Shown here: piece by piece, positions 1 to 5,598 of the stretch | Layout: each line of letters begins with the position of its first letter | How positions within the stretch are numbered: position 1 is the first letter of the stretch | Assembly (NCBI GenBank): GCA_002391565.1 | Contig: DGFH01000181.1 | Location: 15,481-21,078 of the forward strand | Length of the DNA stretch: 5,598 nucleotides | Source: Anaerolineales bacterium UBA3905 | GTDB taxonomy: Bacteria; Chloroflexota; Anaerolineae; Caldilineales; Caldilineaceae | Direction: 5' to 3' | Program-made: the position numbers and the translations under genes | Notes under the pieces: generated by a model | What the model was told of the DNA's origin: nothing | The model's database searches: none | The model's input: the letters and a program-made list of their open reading frames with translations, nothing else

Positions 1-1
1 G

Positions 2-1552
2 CGCTTTGGCAACATCTGGGATACGGGCTACGTCGAAACCGAAACGTTCAGCGCCAACTGGCTCTTTGGACTCTTTGGGCTGACGGTCGGGCCGGCGCGC
101 GGTGTGATCTGGTACAACCCGATCTTGCTGTTGGCGATCCCTGGCGCATTCTGGTTCTGGCGGCGCCAACGACGTATTCTGTTTCTGATGTTGGCGCTCA
201 TCATTGTCTTCTTTGCTGTTTACGCCAGGTGGTACATGTGGCACGGTGGCTACAGTTGGGGAGCGCGTTTCATCGTGCCGACGCTGCCCTTCCTGACGTT
301 GCTGGCCGCACCGGCCTGGCACGCACTGATCGGCGACCGTAAGCTGGGCTGGCTGGGCGTGGTGATCGGGGCGGCGCTGGCGCTGGCGTCATTTGCCGTG
401 CAAATACTGGGGCTGCTCGCACCCTACAACCTGGTGCAGGATCGGCTGGCCGAACTGGTGGCGCCGCTCTTTGCCGATGTCACCTTCACCCAGTGGCAAT
501 ACTCGCCGCTGGTGATGCAGTGGCAGATGATCCAGCCGGCAACGATTCACCTGGCGTGGTGGCGGGGCGCAGCGGGCGTTGACTGGCTGCCGATGGCGGT
601 GGCGCTGGCGGGCGTCGGCGTCGGGACGTTTTTGCTGGTGCAACAACTTCGCAATTCACAGCGCAGCGATAGTGACGACCGCCTGCGCAACTGGCTCTAC
701 ACAGCGGCGTTGCTGCTGCTAACCACCGGACTGCTAACCTATTACTACACGGCGCGCACCGACCCAGAGCTGCGTCTTGTCGCCGGTCGGCTGGAGCAAG
801 AGGCGCGGGCGCACGACAGCGTATTGCTACTGCGACCTGAGATGACGCAACACTTCGCCAATGTCTACCGCGGCGCGCTGCCGGTCTACGGACTCTTTCA
901 GCGCAACGAATTGCGTGAGGAGGATACGCCGGTGTTAGCGCACATCCGCAGTCATCATGAGCGCTTGTGGGTGATTCCTAACTATCTGCCACCGGATCAG
1001 TCGGGCTGGGAGCGGGCGCTGCGCAGTGAGGATTTTCTCCTTAGCGACGACCGGGTGAGCGGCCCTTCGCAGCAACGACTGGCGCTCTACGCCCTGGCGC
1101 CGGCGGCAGAACTGGTCGAGAGCGGCGTCGGCACCGTCTTTGGCGACCCGGCTGGCGCGGCGGTCTCCGAAGCCAATGGCTGGATTCGTCTGAATGGCTA
1201 TGCCTTGACGCCCACCGCCGCGCCGGGCGGACAGGTGCTGCTAACGTTGTTGTGGGAGAGTTTGCAACCGGTGACCACCGACTATCAGGTTTTCGTACAC
1301 CTGCTCGACGCCCAGGGCAATAAGCTCTTGCAGCGCGATGGGCAGCCGGTCGTCTGGCTGCGCCCAACCACCACCTGGCAGCCAGGCGAGCTGATCGTTG
1401 ATCGCTACGGCTTGCTCTTGCCGCCGACGCTCCCGACGGGCCGTTATACGCTTGCTGTTGGGCTGTATGATCCTGTCACTGGACAGCGCCTGGCGGTAAG
1501 CGCCGGCCCGGCGAGCTACGCTATCGAACTGGGCCCGGTGCAAGTGGAATGA
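2..1552 (+). CDS. GT39/ArnT-like membrane glycosyltransferase family protein, 5'-truncated by window edge
   Basis: The frame is open from base 2, so the GTG at 104 is internal and the true start lies left of the window; 516 residues are visible. At least six hydrophobic segments are seen, near nt 116-160, 176-229, 269-319, 347-421, 584-643 and 692-748. The loop WHGGYSWGARF (about nt 239-271), followed by a hydrophobic 'PTLPFLTLL' helix, resembles the conserved late region of GT-C (GT39/ArnT-like) enzymes, which transfer sugars from polyprenyl-phosphate donors on the outer face of the membrane. After the last helix comes a soluble alpha/beta stretch. From about nt 1136 to 1541 there is a beta-rich tail with 'TLLWESLQP', 'DYQVFVHLLD', 'PTTTWQPGE' and 'GRYTLAVGLYDP', a block I associate with Chloroflexota proteins of this class. 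The N-terminal catalytic loops with the expected acidic residues are outside the window, so activity and acceptor cannot be judged. It ends in TGA 126 bases before the next likely start. Family placement is fairly secure; substrate is unknown. Confidence 0.75.
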   Translation, partial: RFGNIWDTGYVETETFSANWLFGLFGLTVGPARGVIWYNPILLLAIPGAFWFWRRQRRILFLMLALIIVFFAVYARWYMWHGGYSWGARFIVPTLPFLTLLAAPAWHALIGDRKLGWLGVVIGAALALASFAVQILGLLAPYNLVQDRLAELVAPLFADVTFTQWQYSPLVMQWQMIQPATIHLAWWRGAAGVDWLPMAVALAGVGVGTFLLVQQLRNSQRSDSDDRLRNWLYTAALLLLTTGLLTYYYTARTDPELRLVAGRLEQEARAHDSVLLLRPEMTQHFANVYRGALPVYGLFQRNELREEDTPVLAHIRSHHERLWVIPNYLPPDQSGWERALRSEDFLLSDDRVSGPSQQRLALYALAPAAELVESGVGTVFGDPAGAAVSEANGWIRLNGYALTPTAAPGGQVLLTLLWESLQPVTTDYQVFVHLLDAQGNKLLQRDGQPVVWLRPTTTWQPGELIVDRYGLLLPPTLPTGRYTLAVGLYDPVTGQRLAVSAGPASYAIELGPVQVE

Positions 1553-1664
1553 ATGGCAAATTGCGAGGGGCGAGTTGCGACGCCGATAGCCACTACGTTC
1601 GTTGTGCGTGGCGCCGCCGGGCATGAGGCCCGCCGTGAAATTTTGACCCGCGTGAAGTTGAAAC

Positions 1665-1681
1665 AAGGAAGTTGCGTTGTG
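1665..1681 (+). promoter_or_regulatory. Ribosome binding site deciding the lipoprotein start
   Basis: AAGGAAG at 1665-1671 lies 7 bases before GTG at 1679. It is the only good Shine-Dalgarno in the 126-base open stretch after the preceding gene, and it places the lipobox cysteine at residue 34. The upstream stretch 1553-1678 stays open in the same frame, but its predicted residues do not look like a signal peptide. Confidence 0.65.
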
Positions 1682-2455
1682 AAAGAATATGCTGGTGTCA
1701 TCCACAAAGCTGCGGCGTGTAGGGCAAGGTGGCGAGTCTGGGTGGCTGTGACGCTGTTGCTCACCCTCCTGGCTGCGTGCGGCGGCGACGAAGTTACGCC
1801 CACGCCGACGGCAACATCGGCGGCGCCAACGCCCACACCGGCCGTCGCCACGATCACACCGTTGAGCGAAGAGACGCTGCCGGTGAGCATCGAAGCGCCT
1901 GTGACCCAGCCCGCCGGGGTGATCGCCACGCCAACTGTCACGGTGCTGACAGTGGAAGAGAGCAACGGTCAGTGCAGCATTGACTACGACATGGATCTGG
2001 CGGGCTATCCTGACCTGTATCACAAGATGGGCTGTGCGATCACTCCTGGCAGCAACGCTCCGGTCGGCATCAACGAGTTTGGAGCAGGGCCGGAGTACAA
2101 CCGCTTCATGCTCTGGTTCAGCAGCGAACAGCAAATTTATGTCCTTTTCCCCGACCAAACGTGGCAATCCTACCGCGACACGTGGGACGAGAGTCAGCCG
2201 GAGTTTTCGTGCAATCCATTGAACGCGCCGCCCACATCGCCGCCGTTGCCGCGCCGCGGGTTTGGCAAGCTATGGTGTTCGGTGGCGGGGCTTCAGGAGC
2301 AGATGGGCGCCATCGAGCGCGAAGAACGGCTTTGCCAGCACACCGTCGTGCAGTCGTTCGAGCAAGGACGCCTGCTGGCCTGTTTTGAAGATGCAACGAT
2401 TCGTTATTTTAGCTTGATGAATGACGGCACATGGGAGTTGTTAACGGTGAAATGA
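1679..2455 (+). CDS. Secreted lipoprotein with Thr/Pro linker and duplicated C-terminal domain
   Basis: The function is not recognised. The GTG at 1679 is preferred because AAGGAAG (1665-1671) sits 7 bases upstream and the start gives a proper lipoprotein signal: basic N-terminus, hydrophobic core VAVTLLLTLL, and lipobox L31-A32-A33-C34. The ATG at 1553 directly follows the previous stop, lacks a Shine-Dalgarno and would bury the signal peptide behind 42 extra residues. The product is 258 aa. Cys34 should be lipidated and anchored to the outer face of the membrane. Residues about 37-93 are a Thr/Pro/Ala-rich linker. The rest is a compact domain with six cysteines (99, 119, 178, 200, 219, 235) and two similar halves, about 116-166 and 197-255, each beginning K-x-x-C and ending in a 'TW' strand. 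The PRRGFGKLWC block (from about residue 191) and the following 'E...Q.FEQG' resemble a domain recurring in Chloroflexota exported proteins; this is from memory. rsmD begins 10 bases downstream. Confidence 0.8.
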   Translation: MKEYAGVIHKAAACRARWRVWVAVTLLLTLLAACGGDEVTPTPTATSAAPTPTPAVATITPLSEETLPVSIEAPVTQPAGVIATPTVTVLTVEESNGQCSIDYDMDLAGYPDLYHKMGCAITPGSNAPVGINEFGAGPEYNRFMLWFSSEQQIYVLFPDQTWQSYRDTWDESQPEFSCNPLNAPPTSPPLPRRGFGKLWCSVAGLQEQMGAIEREERLCQHTVVQSFEQGRLLACFEDATIRYFSLMNDGTWELLTVK

Positions 2456-2465
2456 GGGGCTTCCA

Positions 2466-3110
2466 ATGCGGGTGATCACCGGCAAGGCAAAAGGTCGTAA
2501 ATTGATGATGGTGCCCGGCGCCGGTACGCGTCCGATCACCGATCGCGCCAAAGAAGCGCTCTTCAGCATCATGGGCAACTGGATCGAAGAGACGCGCGTG
2601 CTCGATCTTTTTGGCGGCACGGGCGGCGTCGGCATCGAAAGCCTGAGTCGCGGCGCGGCGTGGGTCGATTTTGTCGATCTCAGCCACCAGGCCGTGGAGA
2701 CGATTCGCGCCAATTTGCGTCACTGCGGCTTCGAGCGCCAGGCCAGCGTGACGCGTCTCGACAGCTTTGTCTATCTCCAGCGCTATCACGGCATTCCTTA
2801 CGACCTGATCTACGTGGCGCCGCCGCAATATCAGGGGATGTGGCTCAAGGCGCTGACGCTCATCGACGGCAAACCGGAGCTGCTGGCAAAGAACGGCAGT
2901 GTGATCGTACAGATCCATCCACGTGAAGAGACGCCGGTTGCGCTGTCGCGTCTGGTGGAATATGATCGTCGCCGCTACGGGTCGGTGCTGCTCATCTTCT
3001 ACGCCGCTGCCGAAGACCTGGCCGACGATGATGAGGAGACGTGGGATGATGAGGAAGGAGACGATTTCGAGGACGACAATTTCGATGGGGAAGACAACGC
3101 AGCATCGTGA
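2466..3110 (+). CDS. rsmD: 16S rRNA (guanine-N2)-methyltransferase RsmD family, atypical motif IV and acidic tail
   Basis: RsmD methylates N2 of G966 (E. coli numbering) in 16S rRNA helix 31 using SAM, acting on the assembling small subunit. The 214-residue product opens with the family signature MRVITGKAKGRKL and TRPITDRAKEALFSI (residues 21-35). SAM motif I, VLDLFGGTGGVGIESLSRGA, is at 45-64. The expected catalytic motif IV, DPPY or DPPF in this family, is here Y-V-A118-P-P-Q121-Y: the acidic residue and the aromatic are both replaced. The fold continues to about residue 182. It is followed by a 32-residue tail with 19 Asp/Glu and no basic residue, longer than the E. coli-type protein, which ends near the fold. 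The ATG has GAGGGG (2454-2459) 6 bases upstream, overlapping the lipoprotein stop, which suggests one transcript. The usual neighbour coaD is absent. Family assignment is firm; activity toward G966 is less sure because of motif IV. Confidence 0.88.
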   Translation: MRVITGKAKGRKLMMVPGAGTRPITDRAKEALFSIMGNWIEETRVLDLFGGTGGVGIESLSRGAAWVDFVDLSHQAVETIRANLRHCGFERQASVTRLDSFVYLQRYHGIPYDLIYVAPPQYQGMWLKALTLIDGKPELLAKNGSVIVQIHPREETPVALSRLVEYDRRRYGSVLLIFYAAAEDLADDDEETWDDEEGDDFEDDNFDGEDNAAS

Positions 3111-3151
3111 AGACACTGCGGCCGAGTCACTCTGACTGTCGCCAGCCGCAA

Positions 3152-3188
3152 TCAAAAACCGGGGGCAGCTGACCAGCCGCCCCCGGTT
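3152..3188 (-). terminator. Rho-independent terminator of the minus-strand coiled-coil gene, possibly bidirectional
   Basis: AACCGGGGGC (3157-3166) pairs perfectly with GCCCCCGGTT (3179-3188). The helix can extend past one A-C mismatch by GCT/AGC around a GACC loop. The run of five A at 3154-3158 reads as a U-tract on the minus strand, 20 bases after the stop codon of the 3209-4063 gene. On the plus strand no U-run follows the stem, so it may only slow transcription coming from rsmD. Confidence 0.85.
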
Positions 3189-3208
3189 GCATGACAGACA
3201 ATGAGCGT

Positions 3209-4063
3209 TTACTCCGCCATCGGCACGTACAGAATCTGCCCCTCAGCAGCGTCGGCAGGCACCGTCACAGCCACCTCTTCGCTCAGCGTTGCGTGACCGG
3301 CGGCGTCGGCGATGGCAAAGGTGTAATCGCCGGGTTTCAGACCTTTCACCAGCACGCCAGCATCCCCAGAAGTGTACTCACCGACCTGGCTGCCGGCTGC
3401 ATCCGTGACGCGCAGCACAACGCCGGTCAGATTGGCTTCGGCGTCGTCCATGACGCCGTTGCCGTTGGCGTCAACAAAGAAGAGCACAGCAACCGCATCC
3501 GCCTGCACCGCCGGATCGCTCACGAGCACTGGCTTGGCGGCAATGGCGGCAGGTGCGATCGGAGCAGTGGCTTCGGCGCTGCTATCCAGCTTGCGCATCG
3601 AGACCATCGCCTGATCGAGGGCGGCCACGAAGGTGTCGAACTTCTGCCCGGTCAGCGCAAGCGCGGCGACTGAGCCCTGCACGGCATTGAGTGTGTTGCT
3701 TTGCGCGTCGAGCTGGGCCTGCGTCGTATCCATCTGGCTGCGGGCAACGGCGAGCTGGTCGCGCACGTCCGTCACCTGGCTGGCGACAGTGTCCACATTC
3801 TGACTGACTGCCCCGACGTTTTCATTGACGCGCGCCAGATTGGCTTCCATAACGGCCAGTCGTTCGGGATGGGTGAAATTGAGGGTGCCACCATTAATGA
3901 TTGCCAGCACCAGCAACGTTGCCAGCATGCCCAATACCGCGCCGCCAATGGCGGCAAAAAACATCGACAGCGAGTCCTGCGACGCAGCCTTGTACTCCAA
4001 CTCCGGTGCAGCAGGCTTGCGTTCACTGCTTTTCATTTCAAGGGATTCGTTTTGTACACTCAT
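3209..4063 (-). CDS. Single-pass membrane protein: long coiled coil plus C-terminal SdrD B-like domain
   Basis: No exact function is recognised. The 284-residue product has a polar N-terminus (1-31), one membrane helix at about 34-57, and a coiled coil at about 66-137. A Ala/Pro linker (about 163-187) follows, then a beta-rich domain at about 190-281. The hydrophobic positions of the coil run in unbroken 3-4 spacing from L69 to L135, mostly Val. The end domain carries 'FFVDANGNGVMDDAE' (195-209) and 'GVLVKGLKPGDYTFAI' (236-251), the pattern of SdrD B/Cna-B-like surface domains; the Asp/Asn loop resembles a calcium site. Topology is probably cytoplasmic N-terminus with coil and domain outside, so it likely acts as a stalked envelope protein. 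The ATG has AAGGAG on the minus strand (plus-strand 4068-4073) 4 bases upstream. It is transcribed alone, convergent with rsmD and divergent from the next gene, with a good terminator at 3152-3188. Confidence 0.82.
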   Translation of the reverse strand: MSVQNESLEMKSSERKPAAPELEYKAASQDSLSMFFAAIGGAVLGMLATLLVLAIINGGTLNFTHPERLAVMEANLARVNENVGAVSQNVDTVASQVTDVRDQLAVARSQMDTTQAQLDAQSNTLNAVQGSVAALALTGQKFDTFVAALDQAMVSMRKLDSSAEATAPIAPAAIAAKPVLVSDPAVQADAVAVLFFVDANGNGVMDDAEANLTGVVLRVTDAAGSQVGEYTSGDAGVLVKGLKPGDYTFAIADAAGHATLSEEVAVTVPADAAEGQILYVPMAE

Positions 4064-4115
4064 ACTACTCCTTCATGGTTTGCGGTTTTGTTGCGCGGCG
4101 CCGGTTGGCGGTGAC

Positions 4116-4149
4116 GCGCAATCCCATCGAACGATGCGCGTGATTGCGC
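4116..4149. repeat. Nested inverted repeat in the divergent intergenic region
   Basis: GCGCAATC (4116-4123) is the exact reverse complement of GATTGCGC (4142-4149). Inside lies ATCG-AA-CGAT (4126-4135). An alternative pairing joins ACGCGC (4114-4119) to GCGCGT (4136-4141). It lies between the two divergent start codons, so it could be an operator or a hairpin in a leader RNA. There is no U-tract, so it is not a terminator. Confidence 0.4.
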
Positions 4150-4170
4150 CATCTCACACCTTTCCTGCAC

Positions 4171-4184
4171 TTATGCCATAATAG
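4171..4184. promoter_or_regulatory. AT-rich promoter-like island, possible shared -10 region
   Basis: This is the most AT-rich stretch between the two divergent genes. It contains CATAAT (4177-4182), a fair -10 hexamer on the plus strand, and its complement reads TATTAT (4178-4183) for the minus-strand gene. Neither direction has a good -35 at 16-18 bases: plus has TCACAC, minus has CCGACG. Plus-strand initiation would fall about 18 bases before the ATG at 4209. Confidence 0.3.
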
Positions 4185-4208
4185 CGCACATGCTACGGGG
4201 CGTCGGTA

Positions 4209-5579
4209 ATGATTGCTCAGTGCAGCCGGCGAAATGTGCAAAATGGAACAAACAACAGTCTTTTAGTTTACCGGCACGACGCGGCGCGCGTCAAGCCGAC
4301 AGAGGTACAATTGCTCAACGATTCTTCCACGCTTTTACCATGCGCCACGCCAGCGCGACATGCTCCGGACTGGGTCGATTTTATCACCTCGTCCACCGCC
4401 AAATCCTGGCTGGACGAATTGACGCAGCAGCCGCTCGACGACGCCCAACGGCTGGCGCGGCTGACCGAGTTGCGCCGCACATTGCCCGCCGAATTCGCCG
4501 GCGCCCTGCTGACACAGGCGCACCTGCGGCAACGTGCACAGGCCAAATTCCCAGCGGCAGCGCGTATGTTCTTCACCGCCGAAGCCCTGGAGCAGGCAAC
4601 GGCTTACGTTCCTGCCGCCCACCGCGCAGCCCAGCTTGTTGCCTATGCCGGAGCGGGCGCCTTTCTCGACCTGGGTTGTGGCGTTGGCGGCGATCTGCTG
4701 GCATTGGCGCAACATCGCCAGGTTGTGGCCTACGAACTTGACCCGGTGCGCGCCCGCTTCGCCGCTGCGAACGCTGCTGCGCTGGGGCTGGAAGCCTGCG
4801 TGACTATCCACATCGCCGATTGGACACAGGCGCTTGCCGACGGATCGCTGCCCCCTGCCGCCGCCGCCTTCGTCGATCCGGCGCGGCGCAGCGAAGGTCG
4901 GCGCGTCTTCAGCCTGCACACCATGCAGCCGCCGCTGGCGGAAGTTCTCAAGCTCTGCCGGCGCGTCCCGTTGATCGCTGTTAAGGTGATGCCTGGCATG
5001 AACGTAGCGGAGGCGCCAGCCGGCTGGAAAGTGGAATTTATCAGTCATGCCGGGACGTGCAAGGAGGCGGTGCTCTGGTGGGGGCGGGAGGATGCGCCGT
5101 CGCGGTGGGCGTCGGTGCACCGGGCGGATGGCTGGCGCATGTTGGCTGCCGATGACGCCCCACCGCCGTTGGGCGAACTGGCGCCAGACACTGTATTGTA
5201 CGAGCCGGACCCGGCGGTGATTCGCGCCGGAGCGCTGGCGCAACTCTGTGCGCGTGTGGGCGGCCATCTCTTTGCGCCGGACATTGCCTACATCGTGGCG
5301 CCAGCGCTGCGAGTGGAGCCACTGGCGCAGGCGTTCGCCATCGATGAAGTGCACCGCTTCAGCCTCAAGCTGCTCAATCAGCGGCTGGCGGCGCGTGGCG
5401 TTGGTCAGGTGGAGTTGCTCAAGCGGGGCTTTCCTCAGGAGCCGGAGAGCCTGCGCCCGCGTCTGCGGCTGGCGCCAGGCGGCGCACCAGGCGTCGTGAT
5501 CTTCACGCGGCGCGGGGGGGAACACCGGATGTTGATCGGGCGGCGGTTAAGCAGGCTGCCGGCGTCAACTAATCACTGA
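4209..5579 (+). CDS. Class I SAM-dependent methyltransferase with C-terminal THUMP-like domain
   Basis: This is an uncharacterised bacterial methyltransferase family; the THUMP-like tail suggests a structured RNA substrate, but none is known. In the 456-residue frame, a helical N-terminal segment including 'LLTQAHLRQRAQAKF' and 'MFFTAEALEQAT' (100-131) precedes SAM motif I FLDLGCGVGGD (152-162). Then come Glu176 at the end of beta-2 (AYELDP), D204 in 'IADW', the motif IV-type FVDPARR (221-227), and VKVMPGMN (258-265). 'LYEPDPAVIRAG' (330-341) is a signature of this family. The THUMP-like domain spans about 369-447, with 'VELLKRGF' and 'GVVIFTRRGG'. Coordinates use the only in-frame ATG, preceded by a weak ACGGGG. 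A TTG at 4311 has a better AGAGGT 4 bases upstream and would give 422 aa. The first 20 codons have only about 40% GC at third positions, unlike the body of the gene, so the shorter form is quite possible. All recognised motifs are in both forms. Confidence 0.85.
   Translation: MIAQCSRRNVQNGTNNSLLVYRHDAARVKPTEVQLLNDSSTLLPCATPARHAPDWVDFITSSTAKSWLDELTQQPLDDAQRLARLTELRRTLPAEFAGALLTQAHLRQRAQAKFPAAARMFFTAEALEQATAYVPAAHRAAQLVAYAGAGAFLDLGCGVGGDLLALAQHRQVVAYELDPVRARFAAANAAALGLEACVTIHIADWTQALADGSLPPAAAAFVDPARRSEGRRVFSLHTMQPPLAEVLKLCRRVPLIAVKVMPGMNVAEAPAGWKVEFISHAGTCKEAVLWWGREDAPSRWASVHRADGWRMLAADDAPPPLGELAPDTVLYEPDPAVIRAGALAQLCARVGGHLFAPDIAYIVAPALRVEPLAQAFAIDEVHRFSLKLLNQRLAARGVGQVELLKRGFPQEPESLRPRLRLAPGGAPGVVIFTRRGGEHRMLIGRRLSRLPASTNH
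4301..4313 (+). promoter_or_regulatory. Alternative ribosome binding site and TTG start for the methyltransferase
   Basis: AGAGGT (4301-4306) lies 4 bases before an in-frame TTG (4311). It matches the consensus better than the sequence ahead of ATG 4209. If used, bases 4209-4310 would be a 5' leader rather than coding sequence. Confidence 0.4.
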
Positions 5580-5598
5580 ACCGGTCGTTCACTGCTAC

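Noticed and set aside
1561..1580. Short direct repeat of TTGCGA separated by 8 bases after the first gene
   Set aside because: Only two six-base copies are present, too few to call a repeat array or regulatory element.
1618..1632. CGGGC-ATGAG-GCCCG hairpin after the glycosyltransferase gene
   Set aside because: The stem is only five bases and the nearby ATTTT is too far and short for a convincing intrinsic terminator.
1553..1678. N-terminal 42-codon extension of the lipoprotein from ATG 1553
   Set aside because: There is no Shine-Dalgarno ahead of it, and it would place the lipoprotein signal at residue 61-76, too deep for signal peptidase II processing.
1241..2167. 308-codon minus-strand open frame spanning two plus-strand genes
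   Set aside because: It crosses the end of the glycosyltransferase, the leader and the lipoprotein signal peptide, has Arg-rich low-complexity composition and no ribosome binding site or domain that I can see.
2409..3155. 248-codon minus-strand open frame opposite rsmD
   Set aside because: RsmD motifs are plain on the plus strand, and the antisense frame has no family features.
3191..3673. 160-codon plus-strand open frame opposite the coiled-coil gene
   Set aside because: The minus-strand frame shows a membrane helix, heptads and an SdrD B-like domain; the plus frame is His/Arg-rich and featureless.
4065..4076. Three-codon minus-strand frame ATG AAG GAG TAG just ahead of the coiled-coil gene
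   Set aside because: It has no ribosome binding site of its own; it simply contains the Shine-Dalgarno of the real gene.
4335..5525. 396-codon open frame on the minus strand opposite the THUMP-like methyltransferase
   Set aside because: It is rich in Arg, Gln and His with no recognisable domain, while the plus strand carries clear motifs along the same bases. Long antisense frames are expected opposite GC-rich genes.

Overview
The window looks like chromosomal DNA from a Chloroflexota bacterium, probably a Caldilinea- or Anaerolineae-like lineage. This rests on the GC-rich coding style, a GT39-like membrane protein ending in a beta-sandwich tail typical of that phylum, a Thr/Pro-linker lipoprotein with an 'RGFG.LW' block, and an RsmD with an unusual motif IV. 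The phylum is an inference from protein style; no rRNA or other marker is present. I saw no mobile element, tRNA, CRISPR array or phage gene.

Layout. (1) Bases 2-1552, plus strand: the 3' part of a multi-pass membrane protein, probably a lipid-linked-sugar-dependent glycosyltransferase, open through the left edge. (2) Bases 1553-1678: a short leader. (3) Bases 1679-2455: a lipoprotein whose exported domain appears to be an internal duplication. (4) Bases 2466-3110: an RsmD-type 16S rRNA guanine-N2 methyltransferase. Its Shine-Dalgarno overlaps the lipoprotein stop codon, so the two are probably co-transcribed. (5) Bases 3152-3188: a strong hairpin between convergent genes, with its U-tract facing the minus-strand gene. 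(6) Bases 3209-4063, minus strand: a single-pass membrane protein with a long Val-rich coiled coil and a terminal SdrD B-like domain. (7) Bases 4064-4208: a divergent intergenic region with a nested inverted repeat and one AT-rich promoter-like island. (8) Bases 4209-5579, plus strand: a class I SAM-dependent methyltransferase with a C-terminal THUMP-like domain; its start could instead be a TTG at 4311.

The genes do not form one obvious pathway. Three products are envelope proteins (glycosyltransferase, lipoprotein, anchored coiled-coil protein) and two are Rossmann-fold methyltransferases, one for rRNA and one of unknown, probably nucleic-acid, substrate. I found no convincing new multi-gene system. 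The points most worth a second look are the altered catalytic motif (APPQ in place of DPPY) and repeat-built acidic tail of RsmD, the duplicated six-cysteine lipoprotein domain, and the ten-heptad coiled-coil surface protein.
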